Below, piece by piece: positions 7,900 through 17,330 of a DNA stretch of 64,000 bases. The position numbers were made by a program, and so were the translations under genes. Within the stretch, counting starts at the first letter, position 1. Each line of letters begins with the position of its first letter. This stretch comes from Nonomuraea sp. NEAU-A123 (GTDB taxonomy: Bacteria > Actinomycetota > Actinomycetes > Streptosporangiales > Streptosporangiaceae): the NCBI RefSeq assembly GCF_018603905.1, contig NZ_JAHFZZ010000007.1, positions 591,161 through 655,160 of the forward strand, written 5' to 3'. The notes under the pieces are model-generated. The model saw nothing but the letters and a program-made list of their open reading frames with translations. It was not told the DNA's origin and made no database searches.

Positions 7900-8643
7900 A
7901 TGCGGATCGCAGTCGCCGGCGCGACCGGGAACATCGGTTCCCTGACCGTCGCCGCCCTCAACCGGGAGGGACACGATGTCATACCCATCAGCCGCTCGCT
8001 CGGCGTGGACCTCGTAACCGGTGACGGGCTCGACGATGCCCTCACCGGGGTAGAGGCGCTCATCGACGTCACCAACGGCCCCGCGGCCGACCGGGACGAG
8101 ACGGTGGCGTACTTCACCGCCACCACACGCAACCTGCTCGCCGCCGAGGAGCGGGCCGGCGTCCGGCACCACGTGCTGCTCTCGATCGTCGGGATCGACC
8201 AGATCGAGGGCAACGCGCACTATGCCGGCAAGCGGGAGCAGGAACGCCTGGTGGCCGCCGGAGCGGTGCCGTGGACGATCGTCCCGGCCACGCAGTTCCA
8301 CGACTTCGCCGCGATGGTGGCGAGCTGGACCGCGCAGGACGGTGTCGCCACCATCGCGCCACTGCTCGTTCAGCCGATCGCGCCGGCGGACGTGGCCGAC
8401 GTATTGGCCGAGATCACGGTGGGCGCGCCGAGGGGGCGCTACATGGACGTCGCGGGGCCCGAGCCGCAAGACCTCGTCGACATGGCCCGGCGCACCAACC
8501 AGGCGCGCGGGCTGGAGGTGAAACTCGTGCCGACGTGGTCGGGGTTGTTCGGGCCGTCGATGGCGGGCGACGTGCTGCTGCCCGGCGACGGTGCCCGCAT
8601 CGCGCCGACCACCTTCGACGAGTGGCTCGCGGGACAGCGCTAG
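7900..8643 (+). CDS. NmrA/SDR-type NAD(P)-binding reductase
   Basis: The 247-aa protein starts with the nucleotide-binding motif VAGATGNIGS and follows the atypical SDR (NmrA-like) fold: a long Rossmann domain without a YxxxK catalytic pair in the usual place, but with HYAGKREQERLV at about residue 107. Relatives reduce quinones or act as redox-sensing NADP-binding proteins. It is divergent from an Rrf2 regulator with a shared palindrome, so it is probably induced by the stress that regulator senses. The ATG has a strong AAGGAGAG site. The substrate is unknown. Confidence 0.85.
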   Translation: MRIAVAGATGNIGSLTVAALNREGHDVIPISRSLGVDLVTGDGLDDALTGVEALIDVTNGPAADRDETVAYFTATTRNLLAAEERAGVRHHVLLSIVGIDQIEGNAHYAGKREQERLVAAGAVPWTIVPATQFHDFAAMVASWTAQDGVATIAPLLVQPIAPADVADVLAEITVGAPRGRYMDVAGPEPQDLVDMARRTNQARGLEVKLVPTWSGLFGPSMAGDVLLPGDGARIAPTTFDEWLAGQR

Positions 8644-8681
8644 AGCCTTCTCCGCCGACCTGCTACTTGCGGAATACAGCG

Positions 8682-9695
8682 CTAGCGGATGTCGGCGGTG
8701 TTGCAGGCCACGCCGTTCTTGTCGACGTCGGTGTACCAGGCGTACTCGGGGTGACGGCCCTTGTAGTAGGGGCCGTCGCCGGCGGCGACGGCCTCCTTGC
8801 AGCTGGCGTAGCGCGTGTCCAGGGGTCTCTGGGTGCCGCGGACGGGAGAGGTGGCGCGGCCGTCCGTGGCGGAGGAGGTCGAGGTCGGAGCTCCCGCGTT
8901 GGGCGCGCCCGTAGTGGTGGATCCCGTGTTCGGTGCTCCCGTACTCGTGGTGCCCGTGTTCGGCACGGTGCCGGCCGGGTCCGAGGTCGGCGCTCCACCG
9001 GTCGGCGCTCCACCCGTCGGTGCCCCACCGGTTGGTGCCCCATTCGTTGGCGCGCCACCCGTCGGTGTCCCATCGGCCGGTGCTCCGGCGGTCGGTGAGG
9101 TGCTGAGCAGGCTGGCGGTCAGCGCTTCGGCCTCCTCCTTGCCGAAGCCCGCGATGCTCAGGCTGTCACCGTCCATGGGCTGCGTGACGATCGGCGCCGC
9201 CAGAACGGTCTTGGGCACCAGGACGACCGCCACCTGCCGCTGGTCGGTCACCAGCTCGTCGATGAGGTCCGACACCTTCTGCTTGAACGCGGGCGCGATC
9301 GCGATGCGCACCGAATAGGTGCCGTCCTTCTCGCGTACCGCCTCGATCCGCTGCACGGCGTTGACCGTGACCCCGTCCTCCAGCAGGTAACAGGTGGTCT
9401 GCTCCTTGTCGAGCACGGCCGTGACACCCGGGCACGGCGCCGGTTTGGTCTCCCTGACCGGCGCGAAGTGGATCGGCGTCGCCAGCCGCTGCGGCGGGAC
9501 GGCGCCCAGGAACGGCGAGTCGGGACTCTTGGTCATCAGGACGGCGACCGTGCCCAGCACCCCGGCGATGAGCACGAAGACGACCAGCGAGACGATCAAC
9601 ACGATGGTGGTTAATCTGCTGGCCTTGGGTTCTCCGGGCTCTCCGGGCTCCGCGGGCGGCGGCTCTTCCGGCATCTCCATCGTTGGCGACCCCAT
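8682..9695 (-). CDS. membrane-anchored protein with C-terminal Excalibur domain
   Basis: About 337 residues: a Pro/Glu-rich cytoplasmic N-terminus, one transmembrane helix (TTIVLIVSLVVFVLIAGVL region, about residues 30-55), and an extracytoplasmic domain with two Cys (APCPG, TTCYLL). This resembles SecDF-P1-type domains (IRIAIAPAFKQKVSDLI, VPKTVLAAP). Then come a Thr/Gly/Ala/Pro repeat linker and a C-terminal Excalibur domain (YASCKEA, YTDVDKNGVACN). Excalibur is an extracellular Ca2+-binding module with an EF-like D-x-D-x-(D/N)-G loop. A surface role is likely; the function is unknown. The ATG at 9695 was chosen, but an ATG five codons later is equally possible. Confidence 0.75.
   Translation of the reverse strand: MGSPTMEMPEEPPPAEPGEPGEPKASRLTTIVLIVSLVVFVLIAGVLGTVAVLMTKSPDSPFLGAVPPQRLATPIHFAPVRETKPAPCPGVTAVLDKEQTTCYLLEDGVTVNAVQRIEAVREKDGTYSVRIAIAPAFKQKVSDLIDELVTDQRQVAVVLVPKTVLAAPIVTQPMDGDSLSIAGFGKEEAEALTASLLSTSPTAGAPADGTPTGGAPTNGAPTGGAPTGGAPTGGAPTSDPAGTVPNTGTTSTGAPNTGSTTTGAPNAGAPTSTSSATDGRATSPVRGTQRPLDTRYASCKEAVAAGDGPYYKGRHPEYAWYTDVDKNGVACNTADIR
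8986..9093 (-). repeat. 15-bp coding tandem repeat (GGAPT-type linker)
   Basis: About seven imperfect copies of a 15-bp unit encode the linker (T-G-G-A-P and variants) between the extracytoplasmic and Excalibur domains. The repeat stays in frame. Confidence 0.7.
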
Positions 9696-9851
9696 CCTGA
9701 CGTTCGGGCTGCGGGTGAGCCTATCGAGGACAGGCCGAAGCGGGGTAATCAGCCGAACATTCCTCGCCTTCCCGTAAAAAGCGAGGAAGAATGGAGAAAG
9801 AGTTACAGATTGTCGATGGATCCTCCCGGCCGTCAGGAAGAAAGTAAACAT

Positions 9852-10973
9852 ATGAAGGTCGGTGTTCCCCGCGAGGTCAAGGACAACGAGCACCGCGTCG
9901 CACTCACCCCCGCGGGCGTCCACGAGCTGGTACGGCACGGCCACCAGGTCTACGTCGAGCACGAGGCGGGCCTCGGCTCCTCGATCCCCGACGCCGACTT
10001 CCAAGCGGCCGGCGCCGTCATCCTCGCCCGGGCCGACGACGTCTGGGCCGAGTCCGACCTGGTGCTGAAGGTGAAGGAGCCGATCGCCGAGGAATACCAC
10101 CGGATGCGCAAGGGCCAGATCCTGTTCACCTACCTGCACCTGGCCGCCTCCCGGGCCTGTACCCGGGCGATGCTCGACTCGGGTGTCACCGGGATCGCCT
10201 ACGAGACCGTACAGACGCCGAACGGCGCGCTCCCGCTGCTCGCCCCCATGTCGGAGGTCGCGGGACGGCTCGCGCCGCAGGTCGGCGCGTACCACCTGAT
10301 GCGCTCGCAGGGCGGCAGGGGCGTGCTGATGGGCGGCGTGTCAGGCGTGCGCGCGGCCCACGTCGTGGTGATCGGCGCCGGCGTGTCGGGCATGAACGCG
10401 GCGGCCATCGCCCTCGGCATGCAGGCCGAGGTAGTCCTCCTCGACCGGAACATCGACAAACTCCGCCAGGCCGACATGATCTACCAGGGCCACTGCCAGA
10501 CGGTCGCCTCCAACACTCTGGAGATCAACAGGGCCGTACGCGAGGCCGACCTGGTCATCGGCGCGGTCCTGGTACCCGGCGCGAAGGCGCCCAAGCTGGT
10601 GACCAACGAACTGGTCCGCCGGATGAAGCCCGGCTCCGTACTGGTCGACATCTCGATCGACCAGGGCGGCTGCTTCGAGGACTCCCGCCCCACCACCCAC
10701 GCGGAGCCGACGTACCGGGTGCACGACTCGATCTTCTACTGCGTGGCCAACATGCCGGGGGCGGTGCCGCACACCTCGACGTTCGCCCTGACCAACGTCA
10801 CGCTGCCGTACGCCCTGGCGATCGCCGAGCGGGGCTGGGCGGGGGCCATGCGCGAAGACCGCGCGCTCGCGCTGGGGCTGAGCACACATGAGGGACGCCT
10901 GACCAGCGAGCCGGTGGCCGAGGCGCATGGGTTCGCGTGGACGCTATTGGACGACGTACTGGGTCGAGCCTGA
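9852..10973 (+). CDS. ald: alanine dehydrogenase
   Basis: The 373-aa protein matches alanine dehydrogenase over its full length. It has the N-terminal VGVPREVKDNEHRVALTP, catalytic Lys in LKVKEP, catalytic His in FTYLHLA and the NAD-binding motif VIGAGVSGMNAA. It also has the family signature DISIDQGGCFE and VANMPGAVPHTST. It converts L-alanine to pyruvate and ammonia with NAD+, and the reverse, in the cytosol. The length is the family's usual one (about 371). The chosen ATG is the residue from which homology begins; AGGAAG lies 11 bases upstream, a rather long spacing. Confidence 0.97.
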   Translation: MKVGVPREVKDNEHRVALTPAGVHELVRHGHQVYVEHEAGLGSSIPDADFQAAGAVILARADDVWAESDLVLKVKEPIAEEYHRMRKGQILFTYLHLAASRACTRAMLDSGVTGIAYETVQTPNGALPLLAPMSEVAGRLAPQVGAYHLMRSQGGRGVLMGGVSGVRAAHVVVIGAGVSGMNAAAIALGMQAEVVLLDRNIDKLRQADMIYQGHCQTVASNTLEINRAVREADLVIGAVLVPGAKAPKLVTNELVRRMKPGSVLVDISIDQGGCFEDSRPTTHAEPTYRVHDSIFYCVANMPGAVPHTSTFALTNVTLPYALAIAERGWAGAMREDRALALGLSTHEGRLTSEPVAEAHGFAWTLLDDVLGRA

Positions 10974-10999
10974 CACCCGGCTGGGCCAGCGGGCGCGAT

Positions 11000-11033
11000 C
11001 GCGCCGGCCGGGAACGAAGCCCCGACCGGCGCG
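11000..11033. terminator. bidirectional terminator between ald and hydrolase gene
   Basis: The stem CGCGCCGG/CCGGCGCG is extended by CGGG/CCCG after one mismatch, closing a loop of eight bases. It sits between two convergent genes. A self-complementary GGCGCGATCGCGCC overlaps its left arm. No T-run follows, as is usual in high-GC actinomycetes. Confidence 0.6.
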
Positions 11034-11056
11034 GCGCGAACTACGCGGCAGCGGCC

Positions 11057-11794
11057 CTAACCAAGGTGCCGGGTGAAGAACCGCAGCGAGCTGTCCATCT
11101 CGAATGCGGGCATCTCCCCGTGCTTGCCGGGGTTGGCGTGCAACGTCTTCTCAGCCGACTCCAGAGCGTCGAACAGCGCCAGGCCCTGGGCCCGCGGCAC
11201 CAGGTCGTCGTCCCACTGGAGCAGGAACTGCACCGGGACGGTGACCCGAGCAGCGGTCTCGGCCAGCCCGTGCACGCCGAGCAGGCCCAGCACCGCGGCA
11301 CGGACCCGCGGTTCCGCGGCGAGCAGCGGCACACCGAGCCCGCAGCCCATCGACATACCGCAATAGCCGACCGGGCCGGCACCCACGTGGTCGAGTTCCT
11401 GGACCGCGGTGATGATCGCCTGCCATTCGGCGACGGCTTGGCCGGCCATGAGCTCGTGCAAGGTGGCGACCACTACGGCGGCGTCCTCACCGGCGCCGAT
11501 CCGGCCCCGGTTCTCGGTCACGAACCGGACGAACTCCTCACCTTTCGGCCGGTCGCCGTGATTGGGCGCGTCGATCGCGACGACGGCGAAACCGCCTTCG
11601 CTGACGAGATGGCCCGCGCGGGCCGGGATACCGAGGGCTTTCTTGTGCTGTCCACCGCCGTGCCCTATCAGGATCAGGGGGCGGGGGCCGGTGGCGTGTT
11701 CCGGTGTCCACAGCACACCGGGGATCTCACCGAGGGTGAACAGCTGTTCGGTGACGCCGTCCGACGACGTCTGGGAGATGGGGGTGAAACGCAT
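11057..11794 (-). CDS. alpha/beta hydrolase, dienelactone-hydrolase-like
   Basis: The 245-aa protein has the oxyanion-hole segment LIGHGGGQHK, the nucleophile elbow GYCGMSMG, an acid in LLQWDDDLVP and a late His in GKHGEMP. This is a complete Ser/Asp/His triad in the expected order. There is no signal peptide, so it is cytosolic. It resembles small acyl/lactone esterases of the DLH group. Neighbouring genes do not hint at a substrate. It is convergent with ald and isolated on its other side by a 225-bp stretch (11795-12019) in which I see nothing. Confidence 0.83.
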   Translation of the reverse strand: MRFTPISQTSSDGVTEQLFTLGEIPGVLWTPEHATGPRPLILIGHGGGQHKKALGIPARAGHLVSEGGFAVVAIDAPNHGDRPKGEEFVRFVTENRGRIGAGEDAAVVVATLHELMAGQAVAEWQAIITAVQELDHVGAGPVGYCGMSMGCGLGVPLLAAEPRVRAAVLGLLGVHGLAETAARVTVPVQFLLQWDDDLVPRAQGLALFDALESAEKTLHANPGKHGEMPAFEMDSSLRFFTRHLG

Positions 11795-12019
11795 AGCGTT
11801 ACAAACGCCTTTCGGGATGCCTTCCGCGGGCGCTCCCTAGCCGATGCGAGAGAGGGAGCCCCGATCTGTCACAGCGTTGATCGGTCTCACCTCCTTCAGT
11901 TCGCAGCTGGCTTCAGTACACAGCTGGTGCATGGCGAGAGAGAACGTACCACAGAGACCTCTCAGTCGGTGACCCCGGCCGTCCGGCCGTCAATCCCGGC
12001 TTGGGAGGCGGTGAAACGG

Positions 12020-15000
12020 TCAACCGAGCCGGGCGGCCACCTCCTGGGCGCGGCGCAGGTCGTACGGTGCCGACAGGCGTTCGGCCGCCTGTACCGCCTG
12101 CCCGGCGGCCTTCGCCGCCGCCCGCCGGTCGCCCGCGGCGGCCAGGACGAGCGCGCGGGCCCAGCCGATGCGGGCGGCGGCTCCCGGATGGCGGGCCTGG
12201 TACTCGGCAAGGTGCCGGTGGAGCCTCCGGGCCGTCGCGGGGTCCGGGGACATGCGGCAGAGCAGCTCGGCCAGCCCCGACCAGCACTCCAGCATGCCGC
12301 GCTGGGCCTTCGGCAGGCGGGCGGCCAGATCCAGCGCCCGGGCCAGCGCCTCCCGCAGGTCGTCCGCGATCAGCCGGGCCGAGACCGTAAGCAGGCGCAG
12401 CTCCTGGATCACCGGCATGACCGCGCCGTCCCGCAGGCCGAGGCGCTGCTCGTGGGCGCGGCGGCGCTCGGTCGAGGCGCGGGCCGCCGCCAGCACCTCG
12501 GCGACACGATCGGGGTCGGTCCCCTCGATCCGCAGCAGGGCCTCGGCCTGGCCCGTCAGGCACCAGTGGCGGCCGATGTCGTCGCCGCCGACCCGGCTCG
12601 CCGCCTGTTCTGCCGTGGCGGCGTACAGGTTCGCGGCCTGCACGAAGTCGCCCCGCCAGAGCGCCGCCTCCGCGAGCATGCCCGCGCAGTTCTCGGCCAC
12701 CCGTGGGTCCAGCGTCCTGGCCCGGCACTCGGCGAACGACCCCCGGGCCGCCTCGAACTCCCCGTCCGAGAGCTGGTCCAGTCCCCTGGCCAGGCGGGCG
12801 CGGCTCGCGGGCTCCGTGGGATGCGCGATGCCGGTCAGGGCCTTGTCGGCGAGCGCGCCGTAGCGATCGGCCAGGCGGTGGCGTCCGGCGACGCGGGCGA
12901 TGACGGCGAAGTTCGCGTACGCCTCCGCGCGCAGGTCCGGGGCGGAGGTGCGGTCGGCGGCGTTGAGCTGGCGCAACGAGACCGCCAGCATCGTAGGCAC
13001 GTCCTGCTGGTGGTAGGCCAGCCGTGCCAGGAACGTCAGCGCCTGCGCCACCTCGGCGTCCCGCTCGGACCGGGGCACCGGCAGGACCTGATGGAGGACC
13101 TGGCGCGCGGCGGCCGTCAGGATGGCGGCGACCAGGCCGGGCCGGGAGGTCGGCAGCGGCCTGCCTACCGTGTCGAGCGCCGCCCTGACCAGCCGGTGCG
13201 CCTCCCGCTCCCGGGCAAGCTGATGCTCACTCACGCACGCCATCCGCAACCACCGCGCCCGCAGGCGGGGAGCCTCGGGCGTACGGGCGAGATGCCGCCG
13301 CACGACGACCCCCGACTCCTCGTACAGCCGCAGCCGCAGGCACAACACCCAGTAGTTGTCCAGGAATCCTGGCTCCCCGGACACCGCCCAGGCCAGCCGG
13401 ATGTTGTCCATCTCCGCCCCCAGCACGCGGGTCACCTCCGCGTCCGAGGCATCCTGCAGGGCGGCGGCGTGCCGGTCGAGCAGGCGTGAGAAGTACGCGG
13501 CGTGCCGTTCCCGCGCCGCCCGCCGCTCGTCCGGCGACAACTGCGCGGCGGCGAACTGCTGGATGAGCGGGTGGATGAAATACCGCCCGGCCGGGGTGAG
13601 CTCGATCATGCTCTGGTCGATCAGGCGGACCAGCACGCGCGGCGCGGTCCTGGCCACCTCCAGCGCCGCGGGCAGCGTGCAGCCGCCGCCGAACACCGCC
13701 AGCGCCGCCAGCGCCTTCTGCCCGGCCGGGTCGAGAAGCCGCCAGGAGGTCTCGAACACCGTACGCATGCAGGCGTGCCGCGACCGGGCCGCCGGTCCCG
13801 CGGCCGACAGCAGGCCGGGGTCCACGCCGAGACGGCGGCCCAGCTCGGCGGGCGGCACGGCCCGCAGCAGCCCGGCCGCCAGCTCGATGGCCAGCGGCAG
13901 ACCACCTGCGGCGGCGCAGATCGCGGCCACGGCGGCGGCGTTCCGGTCGGCGTCGAACGCCGGTTGCGCCCGCGTCGCCCTGGCCGCGAACAGGGCCTCG
14001 GCAGCCGGTCCCGGCAGACCCGCCACCTCGAACGTCACCTGACCGGGCAGGTCGAGCCGCCGCCTGCTCGTCGCCAGGACCCGCACGCCCGGGGCCGTAC
14101 GCAGGATGCGCCCGATGACCGCGTCGAAGGCGGGCAGATGCTCGAGGTTGTCCAGCACCAGGAGGACCTCCTGCCGGGCCAGCGCTGCCAGGAGCAGGTC
14201 CAGGGCGGGGCGCTGCGGCGTGAGGTCCACGCCGAGGCGGCGGGCGAGCGTGGTGACGGCCGCCTCCGGGCGTACCCCGGCGAAGGACACGAAACCGGCC
14301 GAGCCCGAGGCGGCGGCGATGGCCAGGCGGGTCTTGCCGACGCCGCCCGGACCCAGCAGGGTGACCAGGCGTTCGGCGGCCAGCAGCGTACGCAGCCGCT
14401 CCAGCTCCGCCTCCCGGCCGAACAGCTCGGTGCCGGGCACCGGCGGGGCCGTGCGCCGGACGGCCGTCCGCTGGGTGAGCAGGCGCCGCCTGGCCTCCGC
14501 GGTCTCCGGCGCGGGCTCGACACCCAGGTCGTCGGCCAGCCGCCGCCGCAGGTCGTCGTAGCAGGCCAGGGCCGCTGCCCGGTTGCCCGCCGCGGCCAGG
14601 CTCGCCATCAGCAGCCGGTGCGCCTCCTCGTCGTACGGGTCCAGCCCGGCCACCAGGCGCGCCAGCCGTACGAGATCGGCCGGTGGCGTGGAGCCGGAGC
14701 GCAGCAGCAGCTCGCGCAGCCGCAGCCGGGCACGCCCGCGCTCCGACTCCAGCCATCCGCCGAAGGCCGGGGCGTCGCAGAACCACACCCCGTCCATGAA
14801 GTCCCCCCGCCACAACCGCAGCGCCTCTGCCACGGTCGCCGTCCCAACCAGGCGTCCGTGGTCCACATAGCAGCCGCCGGGGCGGAACCGTACGTGGTCG
14901 CGGGTGATGTCCAGCCACCCGCCCACCTCCTTGCGCAGCTCCGACAGCGCCAGGCGCAGACTGCCGCGCGCGTTCGCGTCCGGCCGCTCGCCCCATAGCA

Positions 15001-15151
15001 GCGCGGCCAGCTCGGAGCGCGGGCGCGGGCCCGGCGTGGTGGCGAGGTAGCAGAGCAGGGCGCGGGTCTTGGCGGCGCGGATGCCCACCGGCCGCCCTCC
15101 GACGGCGAGCTCAGGCGGGCCGAGCAGCAGCAGGGTCAGCGAGTCTCCCAT
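12020..15151 (-). CDS. AfsR/SARP-like regulator (BTAD-NB-ARC-TPR)
   Basis: This 1043-aa regulator has a winged-helix DNA-binding domain with BTAD at residues 1-250 (LLGPPELAVGGRPVGI; KTRALLCYLA; LDPYDEEAHRLLMA; CYDDLRRRLADDLG). An NB-ARC/STAND ATPase follows, with P-loop LLGPGGVGKTRLA at about residue 268 and LLVLDNLEHL as Walker B. Helical TPR-like repeats reach the end. AfsR-type proteins activate secondary metabolism or development, but no biosynthetic gene cluster is adjacent, so its target is unknown. The ATG was chosen because SARP domains begin a few residues before LLLLGPPEL. A GTG two codons earlier is possible. It is divergent from a small secreted protein. Confidence 0.88.
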   Translation of the reverse strand: MGDSLTLLLLGPPELAVGGRPVGIRAAKTRALLCYLATTPGPRPRSELAALLWGERPDANARGSLRLALSELRKEVGGWLDITRDHVRFRPGGCYVDHGRLVGTATVAEALRLWRGDFMDGVWFCDAPAFGGWLESERGRARLRLRELLLRSGSTPPADLVRLARLVAGLDPYDEEAHRLLMASLAAAGNRAAALACYDDLRRRLADDLGVEPAPETAEARRRLLTQRTAVRRTAPPVPGTELFGREAELERLRTLLAAERLVTLLGPGGVGKTRLAIAAASGSAGFVSFAGVRPEAAVTTLARRLGVDLTPQRPALDLLLAALARQEVLLVLDNLEHLPAFDAVIGRILRTAPGVRVLATSRRRLDLPGQVTFEVAGLPGPAAEALFAARATRAQPAFDADRNAAAVAAICAAAGGLPLAIELAAGLLRAVPPAELGRRLGVDPGLLSAAGPAARSRHACMRTVFETSWRLLDPAGQKALAALAVFGGGCTLPAALEVARTAPRVLVRLIDQSMIELTPAGRYFIHPLIQQFAAAQLSPDERRAARERHAAYFSRLLDRHAAALQDASDAEVTRVLGAEMDNIRLAWAVSGEPGFLDNYWVLCLRLRLYEESGVVVRRHLARTPEAPRLRARWLRMACVSEHQLAREREAHRLVRAALDTVGRPLPTSRPGLVAAILTAAARQVLHQVLPVPRSERDAEVAQALTFLARLAYHQQDVPTMLAVSLRQLNAADRTSAPDLRAEAYANFAVIARVAGRHRLADRYGALADKALTGIAHPTEPASRARLARGLDQLSDGEFEAARGSFAECRARTLDPRVAENCAGMLAEAALWRGDFVQAANLYAATAEQAASRVGGDDIGRHWCLTGQAEALLRIEGTDPDRVAEVLAAARASTERRRAHEQRLGLRDGAVMPVIQELRLLTVSARLIADDLREALARALDLAARLPKAQRGMLECWSGLAELLCRMSPDPATARRLHRHLAEYQARHPGAAARIGWARALVLAAAGDRRAAAKAAGQAVQAAERLSAPYDLRRAQEVAARLG

Positions 15152-15335
15152 AGCCACAGCAGGGTAGGCGCGTCCCCGCCGCGCGACTGCGGAAAAGGGC
15201 GTGCACGGAACGTGCCCTGCGCCACTGACCAGCGCTCTCACGATGTGCTCACGCTGCCTGCCCCACTCTGATGCCACGTTTCGCGAGGACCGCGAGACGC
15301 GATCCTCACCAAAATCCTCACCAAGGAGAAGCAGC

Positions 15336-15818
15336 ATGCGCTCTCAGAAGCTGATCCCCGCGCTCGCCCTGGCGGCAGGACTGGCCGTCCCGGCAGTCCT
15401 GGCCGCGGCCCCGCCCGCCGGCGCGACCGCCTTGGCCACGAACTGCTCGGTCGCGTTCTACGACCTCGACGCGTCCGCCGTGGACGAGGTCGACGGCAAG
15501 GACGAGCTCAGGCTCGAGGTCGGATCCAGGCTCTTCCCCAACTCCTGGGTCAACATGCAGGCCGGCGACGACGCCGACCCGGTGGACTTCGACTACGCGA
15601 GCGTCAACCTCAGCAGTTCCTCGTCGTTGGCCTTCAACCTGCGCGAGGTCCAGCCGCCGATCGTCAAGGCCGGCTTCAACCTCGGCACGATCATCGTGGA
15701 CGGCTCCGACTGCGCCGGGCTCTCCACCGGCCAGTACGCCATCGTCGGGGGCATCGTCTCCGGCACCCATGACAGCTACTACGAATACAACCTCAGGTTC
15801 AAGATGACCGGGCTGTAA
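15336..15818 (+). CDS. secreted protein of unknown function
   Basis: The product is 160 aa. An N-terminal Sec signal peptide (MRSQK, an Ala/Leu/Val core, ending PPAGATA) precedes a mature domain of about 125 residues rich in Asp and Ser. It has two Cys (ATNCSVAF near the start, GSDCAGLS later) that could pair. I do not recognise the family. AAGGAG lies seven bases upstream of the ATG, and a strong terminator follows the stop, so it is a single-gene unit. It is divergent from the AfsR-like regulator and may be one of its targets, but nothing in the sequence shows this. Confidence 0.75.
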   Translation: MRSQKLIPALALAAGLAVPAVLAAAPPAGATALATNCSVAFYDLDASAVDEVDGKDELRLEVGSRLFPNSWVNMQAGDDADPVDFDYASVNLSSSSSLAFNLREVQPPIVKAGFNLGTIIVDGSDCAGLSTGQYAIVGGIVSGTHDSYYEYNLRFKMTGL

Positions 15819-15830
15819 CCCCGCCCGAAC

Positions 15831-15868
15831 GTGAAGGCCCCGCCGTGGTCCCGAGGCGGGGTCTTCAC
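15831..15868 (+). terminator. terminator after secreted-protein gene
   Basis: The 14-bp arms GTGAAGGCCCCGCC and GGCGGGGTCTTCAC pair fully with one G-T wobble around a ten-base loop, 12 bases after the stop codon. Confidence 0.8.
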
Positions 15869-16055
15869 CTTCTACACAAGCCCGGTGGTTCCGGAGCTGC
15901 TCAAGTAGTTCAGAGGGCCAACGCACGACCTACGACCGACACGAGAGGGCGTACTGGCATCCGCTTGAGGGGTGTCATAGGCTGTTAGATGCAGGTTCTG
16001 CGCGCCAGACTGTAGATAACAGGGTGCAGAAGCCCGTCCCGACTGGAGGCCGGCG

Positions 16056-17330
16056 GTGCTGATCCGTATGCGGGTGGCCAATCATCGTTCGATCTGCCAT
16101 GAGCAGGAACTATCTCTGATCGCCACCGAGTTCGACGAGGGAACCGGCCGCAGAGCCGGACTCCAGCACAAGGGGCGAGACGTTTCGTTGCAGCCCGCGC
16201 TGGGTGTTTTTGGAGCCAACGCTTCGGGGAAGTCCAATCTGCTTAGCGCCTTCCGGCTCATGGCCGACGCGGTGCGAGACTCTTTCGCGGATTGGGCCAA
16301 GACTCCAGGCGTGGTTCCGCGAGAGCCCTTCAAGCTCGATTCCACCTCTCGCGAGGAGACGAGCCTGTTCGAAGTGGACCTCACACTGGGCCGAGAACCT
16401 ATTCGCTACACCTACGGCTTCGAGTTGTCGGACGAGAGAGTGGAAGCGGAATGGCTGCACGCCTACCCGCACGGTCGGCGTAACATCTGGTTCGACCGAG
16501 AGGCGGATCGCCCGGAATCAGCCGGCGGAGAGTTCGTCTTCAAAGGAGAGGGCTTCAAGGGAGAGCGAGATTCCCTGGTCAAGTTGACCCGTCCCAATGC
16601 TCTGTTCCTCTCCGTGGGCGCAACCCTCAATGATCCCCAACTGTCCGCGATACACAGATGGTTCCTGAACGACTTGCGGCTCGTCACACCGGGCAGGAAC
16701 CTGAAATCCTCGACGAACTCGACCAGAGCCCTGCTGGCGCGTCCGGATCGAGCGGAGATCTACGAGCAACGAATCGTCCGGTTGCTGCAATCGGCTGACC
16801 TTGGGGTCACACGCCTCGATACCGACCCTGAGACCGGGGAGATCAGGTTGTGGCACCGCACCCCGGACGGGGGCGAGGCACCGCTGCATTTCGGCACCGA
16901 GGAGTCACTGGGCACTCATGCGTGGTTCGCCTTCCTGGGGCCCATGCTCACCGTGCTGGACCGGGGGTCAGTCCTCCTGGTAGACGAATTGGATTCGAGC
17001 CTGCACCCCGCACTCGCCGCCGAGGTCGTGCGCGCCTTCCAGGACCCCGCGTCGAATCCGCACAACGCACAGGTGATCTTCACGACGCATGACGCGACCT
17101 TGCTGGGCAGTGCGGTGCTCGATCGTCCGCTCAACCGCGACCAGGTATGGATCACGGCGAAGAAGCGCTCCGGCGAAACCGAGTTGTACCCGCTGACGGA
17201 CGCCAAGCCACGCAAGGAGGAGAATCTCGAGCGCGGCTATCTACGGGGTCGCTACGGTGGGGTTCCCCGAGTCACCGCGGGCGAGATCGTCCGCGAACTG
17301 TCCTGGCGGGAGACGAAGGCGACGGCGTGA
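16056..17330 (+). CDS. RloA/AbiLi-like AAA ATPase, candidate defence gene
   Basis: The 424-aa ABC/AAA-type ATPase has a Walker A motif GANASGKSN (residues 53-61), an ABC-like LSVGATLNDP segment, Walker B VLLVDELDSSLHP (about residue 306) and the switch His in FTTHDATLL. This is the overcoming-lysogenisation-defect/RloA type seen in AbiLi, Septu PtuA and related defence ATPases. The following gene is RloB, and the GTGA overlap couples them. The pair matches the two-gene AbiL layout. The GTG start has TGGAGG six bases upstream. Codon choice appears less GC-biased than in neighbouring genes, compatible with horizontal transfer, though I did not compute it. Confidence 0.85.
   Translation: MLIRMRVANHRSICHEQELSLIATEFDEGTGRRAGLQHKGRDVSLQPALGVFGANASGKSNLLSAFRLMADAVRDSFADWAKTPGVVPREPFKLDSTSREETSLFEVDLTLGREPIRYTYGFELSDERVEAEWLHAYPHGRRNIWFDREADRPESAGGEFVFKGEGFKGERDSLVKLTRPNALFLSVGATLNDPQLSAIHRWFLNDLRLVTPGRNLKSSTNSTRALLARPDRAEIYEQRIVRLLQSADLGVTRLDTDPETGEIRLWHRTPDGGEAPLHFGTEESLGTHAWFAFLGPMLTVLDRGSVLLVDELDSSLHPALAAEVVRAFQDPASNPHNAQVIFTTHDATLLGSAVLDRPLNRDQVWITAKKRSGETELYPLTDAKPRKEENLERGYLRGRYGGVPRVTAGEIVRELSWRETKATA

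Noticed and set aside
12020..15151. AfsR-like regulator as part of a biosynthetic gene cluster
   Set aside because: No biosynthetic core genes lie within reach in the window; the neighbours are a hydrolase, a secreted protein and a defence pair.
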